DNA of 64,000 nucleotides from Ovis canadensis (taxonomy: Eukaryota > Chordata > Mammalia > Artiodactyla > Bovidae): NCBI RefSeq assembly GCF_042477335.2, contig NC_091247.1, positions 642,501-706,500 of the forward strand, in the 5' to 3' direction. This document shows, piece after piece, positions 44,785 to 60,000 of this stretch. Within the stretch, counting starts at the first letter, position 1, and every line of letters starts with the position of its first letter. The notes beneath the pieces are model-generated. The model saw only the letters and a program-made list of their open reading frames with translations, was not told where the DNA came from and made no database searches. The position numbers were made by a program, and so were the translations under genes.

Positions 44785-46966
44785 GATGGACCTCACCAGA
44801 TGGTCAACACTGAAATCAGATTGATTACATTCTTTGTAGCCAAAGATGGAGAAGCTCTGTACAGTCAGCAGAAACCAGACCAGGAGCTGACTGTGGCTCA
44901 GATCGTGAACTCCTTATTGCTAAATTCAGACTTAAATTGAAGAAAGTAGGGAAAATCACTAGACCATTCGGATACGACCTAAATCAAATCCCTTATGATT
45001 GTACAGTGGAAGTGAGAAATAGATTGCAGGGACTAGATCTGGTAGAGAGAGTGCCCGATGAGCTATGGACGGAGAGATGAGAACGCCTTCCCGGGCCGCC
45101 CCGGTCACCCTCTGCGGTGGCCGCGCTACCTGTGGCGTGTGCTTCTCTTGGTGTCTGATTAAATTCACTTCTCACCAAAAGGAAAAAGAAAAAAAAAGAA
45201 AGCCTTCCTCAGCGATCAATGCAAAGAAATAGAGGAAAACAACAGAATGGGAAAGACTAGAGACCTCTTCAAGAAGATTAGAGATACCAAGGGACATTTC
45301 ATGCAAGGATGGGCTCGATAAAGGACAGAAATGGTATGGACCTAACAGAAGCAGAAGAGATTAAGCAGAGGTGGCAAGAATACACAAAAGAACCACACAA
45401 AAAAGATCTTCACGACCCAGATAACCACGATGGTGTGATCACTCACCTAGAGCCAGACATCCTGGAATGCAACATCAAGTGGGCCTTAGGAAGCATCACT
45501 ATGAACAAAGCTAGTGGAGGTGATGGAATTCCAGTTGAGCTGTTTTGAATCCTAAAAGATGATGCTGTGAAAGTGCTGCACTCAATATGCCAGCAAACTT
45601 GGAAAACTCAGCAGTGGCCACAGGACTGGAAAAGGTCGGTTTTCATTCCAATCCCAAAGAAAGGCAATGCCAAAGAATGTTCGAATTACTGCACAATTGC
45701 ACTCATCTCACACACTAGCAAAGTAATGTTCAAAACTCTCCAAGCCAGGCTTCAAGAGTATGTGAACCGTGAACTTTCAGATTTAACTGGATTTAGAAAA
45801 GACAGAGGAACCAGGGATCAAATTGCCAACATCCGCTGGATCATCGAAAAGGCAAGTGAGTTCCAGAAAAAACACCTACTTTTGCCTTATTGACTAGGTC
45901 AAGGCCTTTGACTGTGTGGATCACAACAAACTGTGGACAATTCTTAAAGAGATGGGAATACCAGACCACTTTCCCTGCCTCCTGAGAAACCTGTATGCAG
46001 GTCAAGAAGCAACAGTTAGAACTGGACATGGAACAACAGACTGGTTCCAAATAGGAAAAGGAGTACATCAAAGCTGTATATTGTCACCCTGCTTATTTAA
46101 CTTAGATGCAGAGTACATCATGAGAAACACTGGACTGGAAGAAACACAAGCTGGAATCAAGATTGCCGGGAGAAATATCAATAACCTCAGATAGGCAGAT
46201 GACACCACCCTTATGGCAGAAAGTAAAGAACTAAAGAGCCTCTTGATGAAAGTGAAGAGAGTGAAAAAGTTGGCTTACAGCTCAACATTCAGAAAACGAA
46301 GATCATGGCATCCGGTCCCATCACTTCACGGCAAACAGATGGGAAAACAGTGGAAACAGTGGCAGACTTCATTTTTTGGGGCTCCAAAATCACTGCAGAT
46401 GGTGACTGCAGCCATGAAATTAAAAGATGCTTACCTCTTGGAAGGAAAGTTATGACCAACCTAGACAGCATATTAAAAAGCAGAGACATTACTTTGCCAA
46501 CAAAGGTCCGTCTAGTCAAGGCTATGGTTTTTGCAGTGGTCATGTATGAATGTGAGAGTTGGACTATAAAGAAAGGTGAGCACCGAAGAATCGATGCTTT
46601 TGAATTGTGGTGTTGGAGAAGACTCTTGAGAGTCCCTTGGACTGCAAGGAGATCCAACCTATCCATCCTGAAGGAAATAAGTCCTGGATATTCATTGGAA
46701 GGACTGATGCTGAAGCTGAAACTCCAATACTTTGGCTACCTGGTTTGAAGAGCTGACCTTTGAAAAGACCTGATGCTGGGAAAGATTGAAGGCAGGAGGA
46801 GAAGGGGACGACAGAGGATGAGATGGTTGGATGGCATCACCGAGTCGATGGACATGAGTTTGAGTAAACTCCGGGAGTGGGTAATGGACAGGGAGGCCTG
46901 GTGTGTTGCAGTCCCTGGGGTCGCAAAGAGTCGGACACGACTGAGCAACTGAAATGAGCTGAACTG
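44785..46966 (+). mobile_element. BovB LINE copy 5, with internal foreign insert
   Basis: Plus-strand BovB of about 2.2 kb with fragments of the endonuclease end and most of the reverse transcriptase. The tyrosine codon of the catalytic box is replaced by a stop: TAG GCA GAT GAC at 46192-46203. Frames are also broken near 45547 and 45890. About 120 bp (45075-45195) is unlike BovB and replaces a longer BovB stretch. It ends with the usual AGTCGGACACGACTGAGCAAC. Confidence 0.93.
45075..45195 (+). other. Unidentified GC-rich insert ending in an A-rich tail
   Basis: The segment starts near GAACGCCTTCCCGGGCC, contains CTGATTAAATTCACTTCTC (an ATTAAA), and ends in an A-rich run before BovB resumes at AAGCCTTCCTCAGCG. 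The form, GC-rich body, ATTAAA, A-rich tail, suggests a small retrotransposed RNA or a gene-conversion patch. Source not recognised. Confidence 0.5.
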
Positions 46967-47091
46967 AATCCATATGAGTGAACTGCTTAAGTGTTTGTAA
47001 AACTCTCACGGAAAACCAACGGCTTCTATGTTTCGTTCTCCAGACGCAATGGGTCCCTTTTCTCCTCCCCTTTAGACTGTCATACGTGCCT

Positions 47092-47310
47092 GTGCGCCAA
47101 GCCGCGCAGTCGTGTCCCACTCTCTGCGACCCCATGGACTGTAGCCCGCCCGGCCCCTCTGTCCATGGGACTCTCTAGGCAAGAAGACTGGAGAGGATTG
47201 CCAAGCCCCGCTCCTGGGGCTCTTCCCGACGCCGGGACTGAACCCGAGTCCCCTGCGTCCCCTGCACTTGGCGGGCAGATTCTTTACCACTCGTGCTGCC
47301 TGGGAGGCCT
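47092..47310 (-). mobile_element. Bov-tA SINE
   Basis: CGCAGTCGTGTCCCACTCTCTG, CTCTAGGCAAGAAGACTGGAG, and a reverse head GATTCTTTACCACTCGTGC. Confidence 0.88.
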
Positions 47311-47574
47311 AAGCAGTCTGCGCCCCACGGTTTGGTAAAGTGCATCTTTCCATCAGAGGTTGGCATCTACGTTTTTCTCCCTGCCTGGCCCCTCAAGAGT
47401 TCTGAAACTGGCACTGAATATTAGTTCTTCATGACAGTGGACATATTCGCACAGGTTTGCTGGGGTCTGTTCTCCCTGGAACAGAATACCCAGTGCACGT
47501 GGCTCCTGCCTCTCTGACCCACAGCTGAGAAAGGGAGAAGCGGTTCCGCACTGCTTCTATTGAAAATAACCGGC

Positions 47575-47695
47575 GGGGGTATGGCCTGGTAGTCCAGTGC
47601 TTAGAACTCCCCATTCTCGCTGCCAAGGGCCTGGGTTCGACCGCTTGCTGGGGAACTAAGATCCCACATGCCGTGTGGTGAGGCAAAAAAATTAA
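47575..47695 (+). mobile_element. CHR-type SINE
   Basis: GGTATGGCCTGGTAGTCCAGTG, GGGTTCGACCGCTTGCTGGGG, CTAAGATCCCACATGCCGTG. Confidence 0.82.
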
Positions 47696-47764
47696 AAGTG
47701 TAAGAAGATAACCAGTTGGAATTAACATATACACACTACCGCACAGAAAACAGATCGCCAGCAA

Positions 47765-47870
47765 GGACCTCCTCGGTAGCACAGAGGGCCGTACTTCGCT
47801 GTACATCTGAAACTAACGGATCATTGTAAATCAATCATATGTCAATCAGCTTGTTTTAAAACTCAAAGAA
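47765..47870 (+). mobile_element. L1-BT 3'-end fragment
   Basis: GTACTTCGCTGTACATCTGAAAC and ATTGTAAATCAATCATATG match the 3' end of ruminant L1. Confidence 0.75.
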
Positions 47871-48257
47871 AAGAAAATCACTGGGCTCTGGCAGAGCACC
47901 CCTTTTGCTGTGCACTCTCACAAGATCAAGACCCCCACACAATGCCCCAGAGGCTGGAGGTCCTAGAAAACGTACCCCTAAAAGGACCCCCTCTGGCCTC
48001 GCCTGAAGGGCACTGCCAGGGCCTGGTCACTAACTGCTGTGCCACCCAACTCCAGGGAGGAGGCTCCAGGTCGTGTCTCCAAATCCCAGCTGGACCTGCA
48101 CGCCGTCTGCAGACTTGAGGATGAACGCCCGTCAGGACCCGAGGCAGGGGACACCAGCTGCCCCACAAAGTCTGGACCCAGCCTGCGCACAGCCCCACCA
48201 CTTCCCTCCTCGGAAGGACAACCCCCTCGTTCGTACTTCCCAATCCCTGGAGGAAGG

Positions 48258-48468
48258 GGGCTTCCCTGGCGGCTCAGACGGTAAAGAATCCGTCTGCAAT
48301 GCAGGAGACCTGAGTTCGATCCCTGGGTTGGGAAGACCCCCCAGAGAAAGGAATGGCTACTCACTCCAGTATTCTTGCCTGGATAATCCCATGGACAGAG
48401 GAGCCTGATGGGCTACAGTCCATGGGGTCACAAAGAGCTGGACATGACTGAGTGACTAACACTTTCCT
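48258..48468 (+). mobile_element. Bov-tA SINE
   Basis: Nearly complete: GGCTTCCCTGGCGGCTCAGACGG, GAGTTCGATCCCTGGGTTGGG, CTCCAGTATTCTTGCCTGG, GACATGACTGAGTGACTAAC. Confidence 0.95.
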
Positions 48469-48469
48469 T

Positions 48470-49130
48470 TCTGGAGAAGGGGGCCACCTGGCTGATTGCC
48501 CGATTTGCCATCGGAAGTCTCAGCCCACCCAACGAAGCAAGGACTCTCTGGTTCAGTCTAGGTCATTTCACTGGAGCTCCAGACGCTGCTGTCTGTCCAG
48601 CAGCTCCTTGGGCCCATGTGATACAGCTAGGAAGCCAAGCCCGCCTAAATGTATCCTGATAGAGCTAGGGAGTTGAGCCCACCTAAATATTCCTTGCTTC
48701 AATGTGACCTGACTCTGGGATGGGGAAATAAGATCTTCTGAATGCCTGCATGGAAAGTTCTATGGAGCTGCCCATGCAAGGTGAGTCACCTGTAGATTTG
48801 CTGACACACCGGCATATCTAAAGGAACTTTCTGGTGTGTAACCACATCTCTGAGCCTCGGGGAAGTGACGTCAGTGCCTCTGACTGGTGAAGGGAATCAG
48901 GTTCCACCACGCTTGTCGAAGTTCTGTGTACGTACACTCCATGCGTGCGCCCCCTCCTGTGGCAGTTTGGGGGAGAGCCATTACGCCTGGGCAGCCTCCT
49001 GTCTTGATGGCTGGGAAACGGAACGGTGTGCCCTTTTGTGCCCACCGTTCTGTTCACCCTGCATAACTGAACGGAAGCCTCACGTGGATCCATCCCGTTA
49101 AACGTCTGTAACTGCATTAAGCAGGAATTT
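48470..49130. other. Unassigned sequence, LTR-like
   Basis: No gene recognised. Internal similarity (GAAGCCAAGCCCGCCTAAATGTATCCTGATAGAGCTAGG against GTTGAGCCCACCTAAATATTCC) and a perfect CRE (TGACGTCA, 48866-48873) would suit an old LTR, but no terminal features were found. Confidence 0.35.
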
Positions 49131-49135
49131 GCAGG

Positions 49136-49452
49136 AGGCCCAAGGACTGCAAGGAGATCCAACCAGTCCATCCTAAAGATCTGTCCTGGGTGTTCATTGG
49201 AAGGACTGATGCTGAAGCTGAAACTCCAGATGCGACGAGCTGACTCATTGGAAAAGACCCTGATGCTGGGAGGGATTGGGGGCAGGAGGAGAAGGGGATG
49301 ACAGAGGATGAGATGGCTGGATGGCATCACCGACTCAACGGACATGGGTTTGGGTGAACTCTGGGAGTTGGCGATGGACAGGGACGCCTGGCGTGCTGCA
49401 GTTCACGGGGCACAAAGAGTCGGACACGACTGAGTGCCTGGACGGAGCTGAG
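49136..49452 (+). mobile_element. BovB LINE copy 6 (3' end only)
   Basis: Plus-strand 3' terminal 0.3 kb of BovB, from GGACTGCAAGGAGATCCAACC to AGTCGGACACGACTGAGTGC. Confidence 0.92.
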
Positions 49453-49465
49453 ATTCTGCCTCTGT

Positions 49466-49517
49466 CTCTGTAGGACGAGCCTCCCTCCCGTGGACGGAAG
49501 TGAGCACCAGTGAACGT
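49466..49517 (+). repeat. Direct repeat, left copy (52 bp)
   Basis: Pairs with 49755-49806; by eye 44 of 52 positions agree, without gaps. The shared core includes GAGCACCAG and CCTCCCGTGGAC. The two copies bracket a Bov-tA. Confidence 0.85.
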
Positions 49518-49551
49518 GTGTGTGTGACTGATCCACGGTGCTGTCCACCTT

Positions 49552-49744
49552 TCCCTGTCAGACGGTAAAGCATCCGCCTGCAATGTGGAGACCCAGGCTT
49601 GATCCCTGGGTCGGGAAGAACCCCTGGAGAAGGAAATGGCACCCCCCCTCCAGTGCTCCTGCCTGGGAAACCCCATGGACGGAGGGGCCTGGTAGGCTAC
49701 AGTCCACGGGGCCGCAGAGTCGGACACGACTGAGCGACTTCCCT
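49552..49744 (+). mobile_element. Bov-tA SINE between direct repeats
   Basis: CAGACGGTAAAGCATCCGCC, CTTGATCCCTGGGTCGGG, AGAGTCGGACACGACTGAGCG. The head is slightly short. Confidence 0.92.
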
Positions 49745-49754
49745 TTCGGTTTCC

Positions 49755-49806
49755 CTCTGTAGGGAGACCCTTCCTCCCGTGGACAGGAGTGAGCACCAGC
49801 AAACGT
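49755..49806 (+). repeat. Direct repeat, right copy (52 bp)
   Basis: Partner of 49466-49517. At 52 bp the repeat is too long for an ordinary SINE target duplication. Confidence 0.85.
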
Positions 49807-49809
49807 ATG

Positions 49810-51109
49810 ATCAGGAATCCCTCCTGGACGCGAGGAGAGTTAGCCGACTCCAAGGCAGTCTCGGCTCAGCCACGGTCACTAACCCATCGGCCACAGGGGT
49901 TTTGGATAGACGCGTGCCTGTGATCACTACCTGCTGAGCAAGCAGGTGTCTGCAACGGCAAACTCCTCTTCCTGAAATGGTTGAAAGCCTCTGGGGAAGT
50001 AGGGACCCAGAGAGAAAATCAAAGAGCAAGCACGGCGGCCACAGCACCGTCACCCGGCAGTCCGCTCTTCCGGGTGTGTCCGACTGGATGCCTGCAGGTT
50101 CGGCTCCGGTTTAGAACCAGCTTGCAGTCTGGGCATCCCCGGGAGCCCCAGAGCTGGGAGGAGGGGCCTTTCGGGGCAGGACGTGCTCCCTCCCCATCCC
50201 TTCCTGCTAGGGCCCAGGGTCTGCGTGCTGGCTGGACAGGCCGGCCACTTCCCTCTGCCTGGAGGGTCCCTATCCCCTCCTGGACAGACGGCTCACCGTC
50301 TGCAGCTGACCACCACAAAGACGGCGGGTGAAGGAAGGGGCTCTGACCCTGGGGGACCCTCAGGGAGGGGCCTGTCAGGGGCTCTAGAGGTATCAGCCCC
50401 TGTGGGCCTTGAGGTCTCACGAGGGCAGGGGCCAGGCTGAGTGCGGAGGTGGGGTCTGGAGCCCCTGGCACAGCCCCCTTCATGCTGGCAGCACCCCCGC
50501 CCCCTCCCCGGCCCCCTTCTTGGGTCGTTGCTGCTCCCCAGTTGCATTCCAGGCCCCCTGCCTCCCGGGTTGCACCTTCCTCCCAGTGGGCTGCTCCAGG
50601 CTGACCCTGTGCCCATCAAGGAGCAGTGCTGAAACCACCACGCCGGCCCCCTTGGAAACCCAGCATAGGAGGTGGCCCAAAGTTCAGCGCTCACCGCCCC
50701 CCTCCCCTAGGAGCCACCGAGGCTCCTGCAGTCTTGCCCCTGCTCCGAGGCCGGAGCCTGGAGGGCCTGAGGCTGGGGAGGCGCCAGGCTGGTAGCAGCC
50801 AGGACGGCAGGCACGAGGCCCGGCCCCAGGCCTGGGGCACACTGGGGCCCAGGGAGGGGGCCCTGTTAGAGGCCTCCCAGGAGTCCCGCACCCTGGAGCC
50901 GGTGGGGCGGCGGGGCGGGCAGGACCCCCCACGTGGGCCCCCCGCCTACTTGGGTCACCCCCCTTCTGGAGCATTCAGGGGGCTCCCCTGGATCAGCTCA
51001 TTGGGTGGAGCGCCCACCCAGCCCTTTTCCTCTCGGGGAGCCCCTGGGCCCAGGAGGCCGTAAGTCCAGGCCGGCCCAGGTGGTCCTGCCAGGGAAGTGG
51101 CCAGGAAGG

Positions 51110-51145
<36 letters not shown>

Positions 51146-51450
51146 CCATGCGCGCGAGTGCGGGTGTGGCCGCTGCAGGTGCTCTGGAGTCGTGCTCATA
51201 TCCAGCTCTGCGGGGACCACTGTGAGACCCCCGGGGGGCTGCTCGCTCTCTGTGGCCATCCGTCCACTAGACCACAGGGACAGACGGCCCACTCCTGGGG
51301 TGTGGGCCTCAGGGGACACACTGGCGTTGGAGATGCAGGCTGAGTTACGGACCAGCAGGTGGCAGATGGGGGCTGAGGGGCTCGGCACTGGCAGAAGAGG
51401 TCAGAACTGACCCGGCCTGGCCCCCCCACTCCAGGTCCCAGCGTGAGCCG
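49810..51450. other. GC-rich unique sequence downstream of TOR4A
   Basis: No gene supported and no recognisable transposon. It contains the longest homopolymer of the window, 34 G at 51111-51144, and a CTCF-like motif CCAGCAGGTGGCAG at 51352-51365. Confidence 0.6.
51111..51144 (+). repeat. 34-base poly-G run
   Basis: Uninterrupted G. Such a length is rarely exact in an assembly, so the true count may differ. Confidence 0.95.
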
Positions 51451-51472
51451 GTGGCAGGCTGCTGCGGACAGA

Positions 51473-51478
51473 TTTATT
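51473..51478 (-). promoter_or_regulatory. TOR4A: TOR4A poly(A) signal
   Basis: TTTATT in plus view, AATAAA on the minus strand, 110 nt past the TOR4A stop codon. It implies a short 3' UTR ending near 51455. Confidence 0.75.
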
Positions 51479-51587
51479 CGGGCCTCACAGGCCACAGCAA
51501 ACCCGCAGTCCCCCCCCTCCAACGACCACGGCCACAGCGATGTCCTGTGGTGCCCGCCGTGAGCCACCGTGTCCAGGCGCGCCTGCG

Positions 51588-56344
<4,757 letters not shown>

Positions 56345-56364
56345 CTGGATTTACCAAAACACCT

Positions 56365-56370
56365 TTTATT
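56365..56370 (-). promoter_or_regulatory. NELFB: NELFB poly(A) signal
   Basis: TTTATT in plus view (AATAAA on the minus strand) 678 nt past the NELFB stop. Predicts a 3' UTR of about 0.7 kb (about 56345-57047) without recognisable repeats. Confidence 0.75.
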
Positions 56371-57047
56371 TACAGGAGTGAGCTTGCACTGTGAGCCGCA
56401 GCTGACCCTCGCCTGGCCGTGTGCTCCAAGGGCAAACGGAGGCCGCGGGGCGGGGGCGGCGCTGGGTCTCCCTCCCTAATGCCTGCTCCCCGGGGCTGGG
56501 GGCAGGGGCAGGAGCTCCTTAGAGAGAGCTAGGCTTTGTCTGCAGACGCCCCTGCCAGCAAATTGTGTGATTCTGCCAATCCGTGGTGCCAACCATCCTG
56601 GCCTGCCCTCTTCCCCGTGGGGCTCAGGCCCCACCCCACCCCTGGGAAAACAGGTCACTTTTTCCCAGTCCCAGCTATGGCCTGGCCCGTCTGTCTGCCC
56701 AACAGCAGCGGAAACCTCCGACTCGAGGAGGCAGCTCTCTGCGGCATGGGAGCGGGAGGGCCGGGGAGGCCTGGAGCAGGGCTGGGGACCGGAGAGCAGC
56801 GGGAACGTGGGGCTCCACATAGGAGGTCCACCCAGAACCCAGTTCAGGGCAAGGCTGAGGTGCAGAGCAGGGATGCCCTGCCCACAGGAGGCCCCAGGGT
56901 CTCGCTCAGCCCGCACCCCCAGGAACGGCCAACGCGCCTCCAGCAGAGGGTCTGCTCGGGCAGGAATGCGGAGCCTCCTCTCCAGAACGACCGGGGCCAC
57001 ACCCCCATCAGGGGCCCTGCCCGCCCTGAGAGGCCCCAAGCAGAGCC

Positions 57048-60000
57048 TCAGAGCACAGCGGGGGCAGGCACAGCGGGCAGGGGCAGCTCCAGGGCTGGCG
57101 TCTCTGGGGCCTGGGCTGGGCTAGGCTTCCGGTGGTCCAGCTGCTCGAGCTTCTCTCCAAGCTGGGAATACAGCTCCTTCACTGCCTCTCCACTCTGCGG
57201 GGGAGGCCCAGGGCACGTGTGTGTGTAGGTGCGTGCGCACACACACCCCCACCCCCACGGGCAGGCCGGCACGGGGACACGCGCACGCGCAGGGTCGGGC
57301 GAGCACAGGCAGCGCAACCCGAGGGTGCAGGCGGGTGTGGGGGGCACACCTGGCCCGTGGGCTCCAGCGCCTTCTGCAGCGCCTCCAGCTTGGACGGGGC
57401 CACTCGGTGGTGCAGGTGCAGCAAGAGCCGCAGGACGTGCCGCTGCACGCTCTCCTTCCTGGGGGAGGGGCAGGCGGCTGCAGGCTGCCCACGGGCCCCG
57501 CCCCCGGCCCAGAGGCCCCGCCCACCCCCCACCCCACCCCACCCCCCACCCCACCCCACCCCCCCCACCCCACCCCACCCCACCCCCCTTCCAGCGGCCA
57601 AGGACGGACCGAGAGAACGCACCTCGGGGAGGCAGTGAGGAGGAAGCCGTCGAAGAGGCTGCTGCAGAAGTCCTCCAGAGCGAACTCGTCAGCCAGCAGG
57701 GCCAGGCTGCCCGTGAGCAGGTGCAGGAAAATGTCCCCGAACGCCAGGTCGCCAAAGGTCTCCACTGCAAGCACAGCAGGCGTCCCCCAGCCGCCCCCAC
57801 CTCCCCGGCCGGGCCTGAGCCTGAACCGACCCAGGCAGGCAGGCAAGTGCTGGGGGCGTCCGGCGGGCCTGGGCCTAACAGGGAAGCTCCCAGGGTGAGG
57901 TGGGGAGGGGACAAGATCCTGTCGCTGGGGTTCCGCCCAGCGGCCAAGGCGACTGGGGTGAAGTGGGCTCCAGCAGACACACAGTGCCGAGGCGGACCCC
58001 CCACCCCACCCGCCACAGCTGACGCAGGTCTCCACAGCCTCGCCTGGCTCACAAGACACTGAGGTGGGCACGTCGTTAGTGTGCTGAGAGACGTGGCCAG
58101 CAAAGCCACCGCCGGGGAACAGGTGCCCTGGATCCCCCAACACGCCCCATGAAGCCCTGCAGACCCCAAGACCTGAGGGGCAGCGGAAGTGAGCTGAAGG
58201 AAGGCCCCTGTCTGACTCCTGATCCGAACAGACCATCTGCACGAAAACATCACGCGACAACGGGGGAAACCATCAGGGCCTGGACCCCGACTAACTGCGC
58301 CACAGTCACGGCTTTGAGGGTCCACGTCCCATCAGGACACCTGCTGGGCTATTCCGATCTGGTCTGCTGGGGTCCAGGCTCTGTCCCGCCCGTCACTGAG
58401 GGGACGGAAGCCACACACAGAGCCCCCTGCAGGTGGGCAATGGGCCTTGGGCTTCCCTAGCCTGCACTTGAGTTCATAAAAGACTCCCACCAAAAAACAT
58501 TTAAAAGCAAAGAGAATTTTTAAAAACCGACACCCATTTTTACTAGAACCTCGCAGTAACAACAAAGCAGCAGCTTCCTCTCCAGAACTGGAGACCTGCA
58601 CCCGCCCAGTGGGTGGGATCAGACCTGCACCTGGTCCATCAGGCGGGCGATGCTGAGACTCCCCCTCCAGGATATCCCACATCCACACACACGCGATTCA
58701 ACCAGACAGACACCACAGTTCCCAAATGAGCAGGAAGAACTTGGTCAGCCCAAGTTCCTAGAACTGTGCTCCTGGAAGGCTCCCAGCCGAGAACCCCCCC
58801 CGCCCCGGAGAACTCCCCATGCTGATCCTGGAGCCGGCAAACTCGCCCCCCTGGGGTATGGGCCCCGCGGGGAAAGTTGGTCCGCCATGCTCCAGGCAGG
58901 TCCCTTAAGAGAGAGAGGTGGACAGTGAGAGGGCCAGGTCAGAGCCAAAGATACAGGAACGGGAGAAGCTGGGCGGATGAGCTGCAAAGGGGCCAGGGCC
59001 AAGGACGGGGTTTCTGGGAGCTGGAGGGGACAAGAAGGGTCTTCTCCGGGGCCTCCAAGAGGAGCAAGCCCCACCCACACCTGCTTTAGCCCTGAGAGAC
59101 CCAGTGTAGACAGCCGGCTCCCAGAAGCGTAAGAGTTAATTAAGTTCCTGTTCATCAGCTGGGTGGTGGCTGTACAGAAACTAACACCCACGCCAGGCAG
59201 TCTCCTCCATAAAGAGAAGCCTGGAAGCAACTCGCAGCATTAGACCTGCCAGTGGCCACGTGCACGCTGAGCGCGCAGCAGCACGCCCTCTCCAGAAGCC
59301 GCAACACCCCGACAGGACTGAGCCAGCAGAGGCCCTGCATCTGCTGTGTGCTGGGCAGGCTGGGTGCCCCCGACTGGCGCCCGCACCCTGGCTCAGCCTG
59401 CAGCTGGCTCCTGAAGGGCCCCCGGATGCCCCCAGCCTTCCTGGCTTGCAGGGCCCCTCCAGCGTGCACAGCAAGGTTCCCAGGAGCCTCTCCGCCACCT
59501 CAGTGGGGAGCTCTCACGCTGGTCTAAGGGCTTGGGAGGCTCCGGGCCCCTCGCCCATTGGGAAAGATGGCACCGGCTCTTGGGGAACGCAGGCTGTGGT
59601 GGGGGCTGAGGGCGTCTGGGGAGGACGGCGGCGTCCCACGCCCGCACACTCACCGAGCCCCGGGAGCAGGCGCAGCAGCGCGTTCTTGTTCCTCTGCTTG
59701 GTGATGTGCAGCACGTAGTACAGCCCCACCTCGCAGGCCATGCGCTGCTCCTGCAGGAACCTGCACCCCAGAGCCGTCAGCCCCCGAGCGGCCCCGCGGG
59801 CCAGGGCCCTCCCCGCCACGCCCGCAGCCGTACTTGGTGAAGCTCTCCGGCAGCGTGTTTGGGTACGTGACCGGGGCCTTCTCCTCGGCCGGGAGCTTCT
59901 GATCCACGTTGAACGTGTGGTCGTCCACCACGAAGGACATGAGCATGGGCAGGAACCTGGTGACCAGCTCCACCTCCTGGGGCGCAGGCCCTGGAGCTGT

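Noticed and set aside
18190-49744. Apparent tRNA genes in many places
   Set aside because: B-box-like GGTTCGATCCCTGG segments belong to Bov-tA and CHR SINE heads; none has a full cloverleaf.
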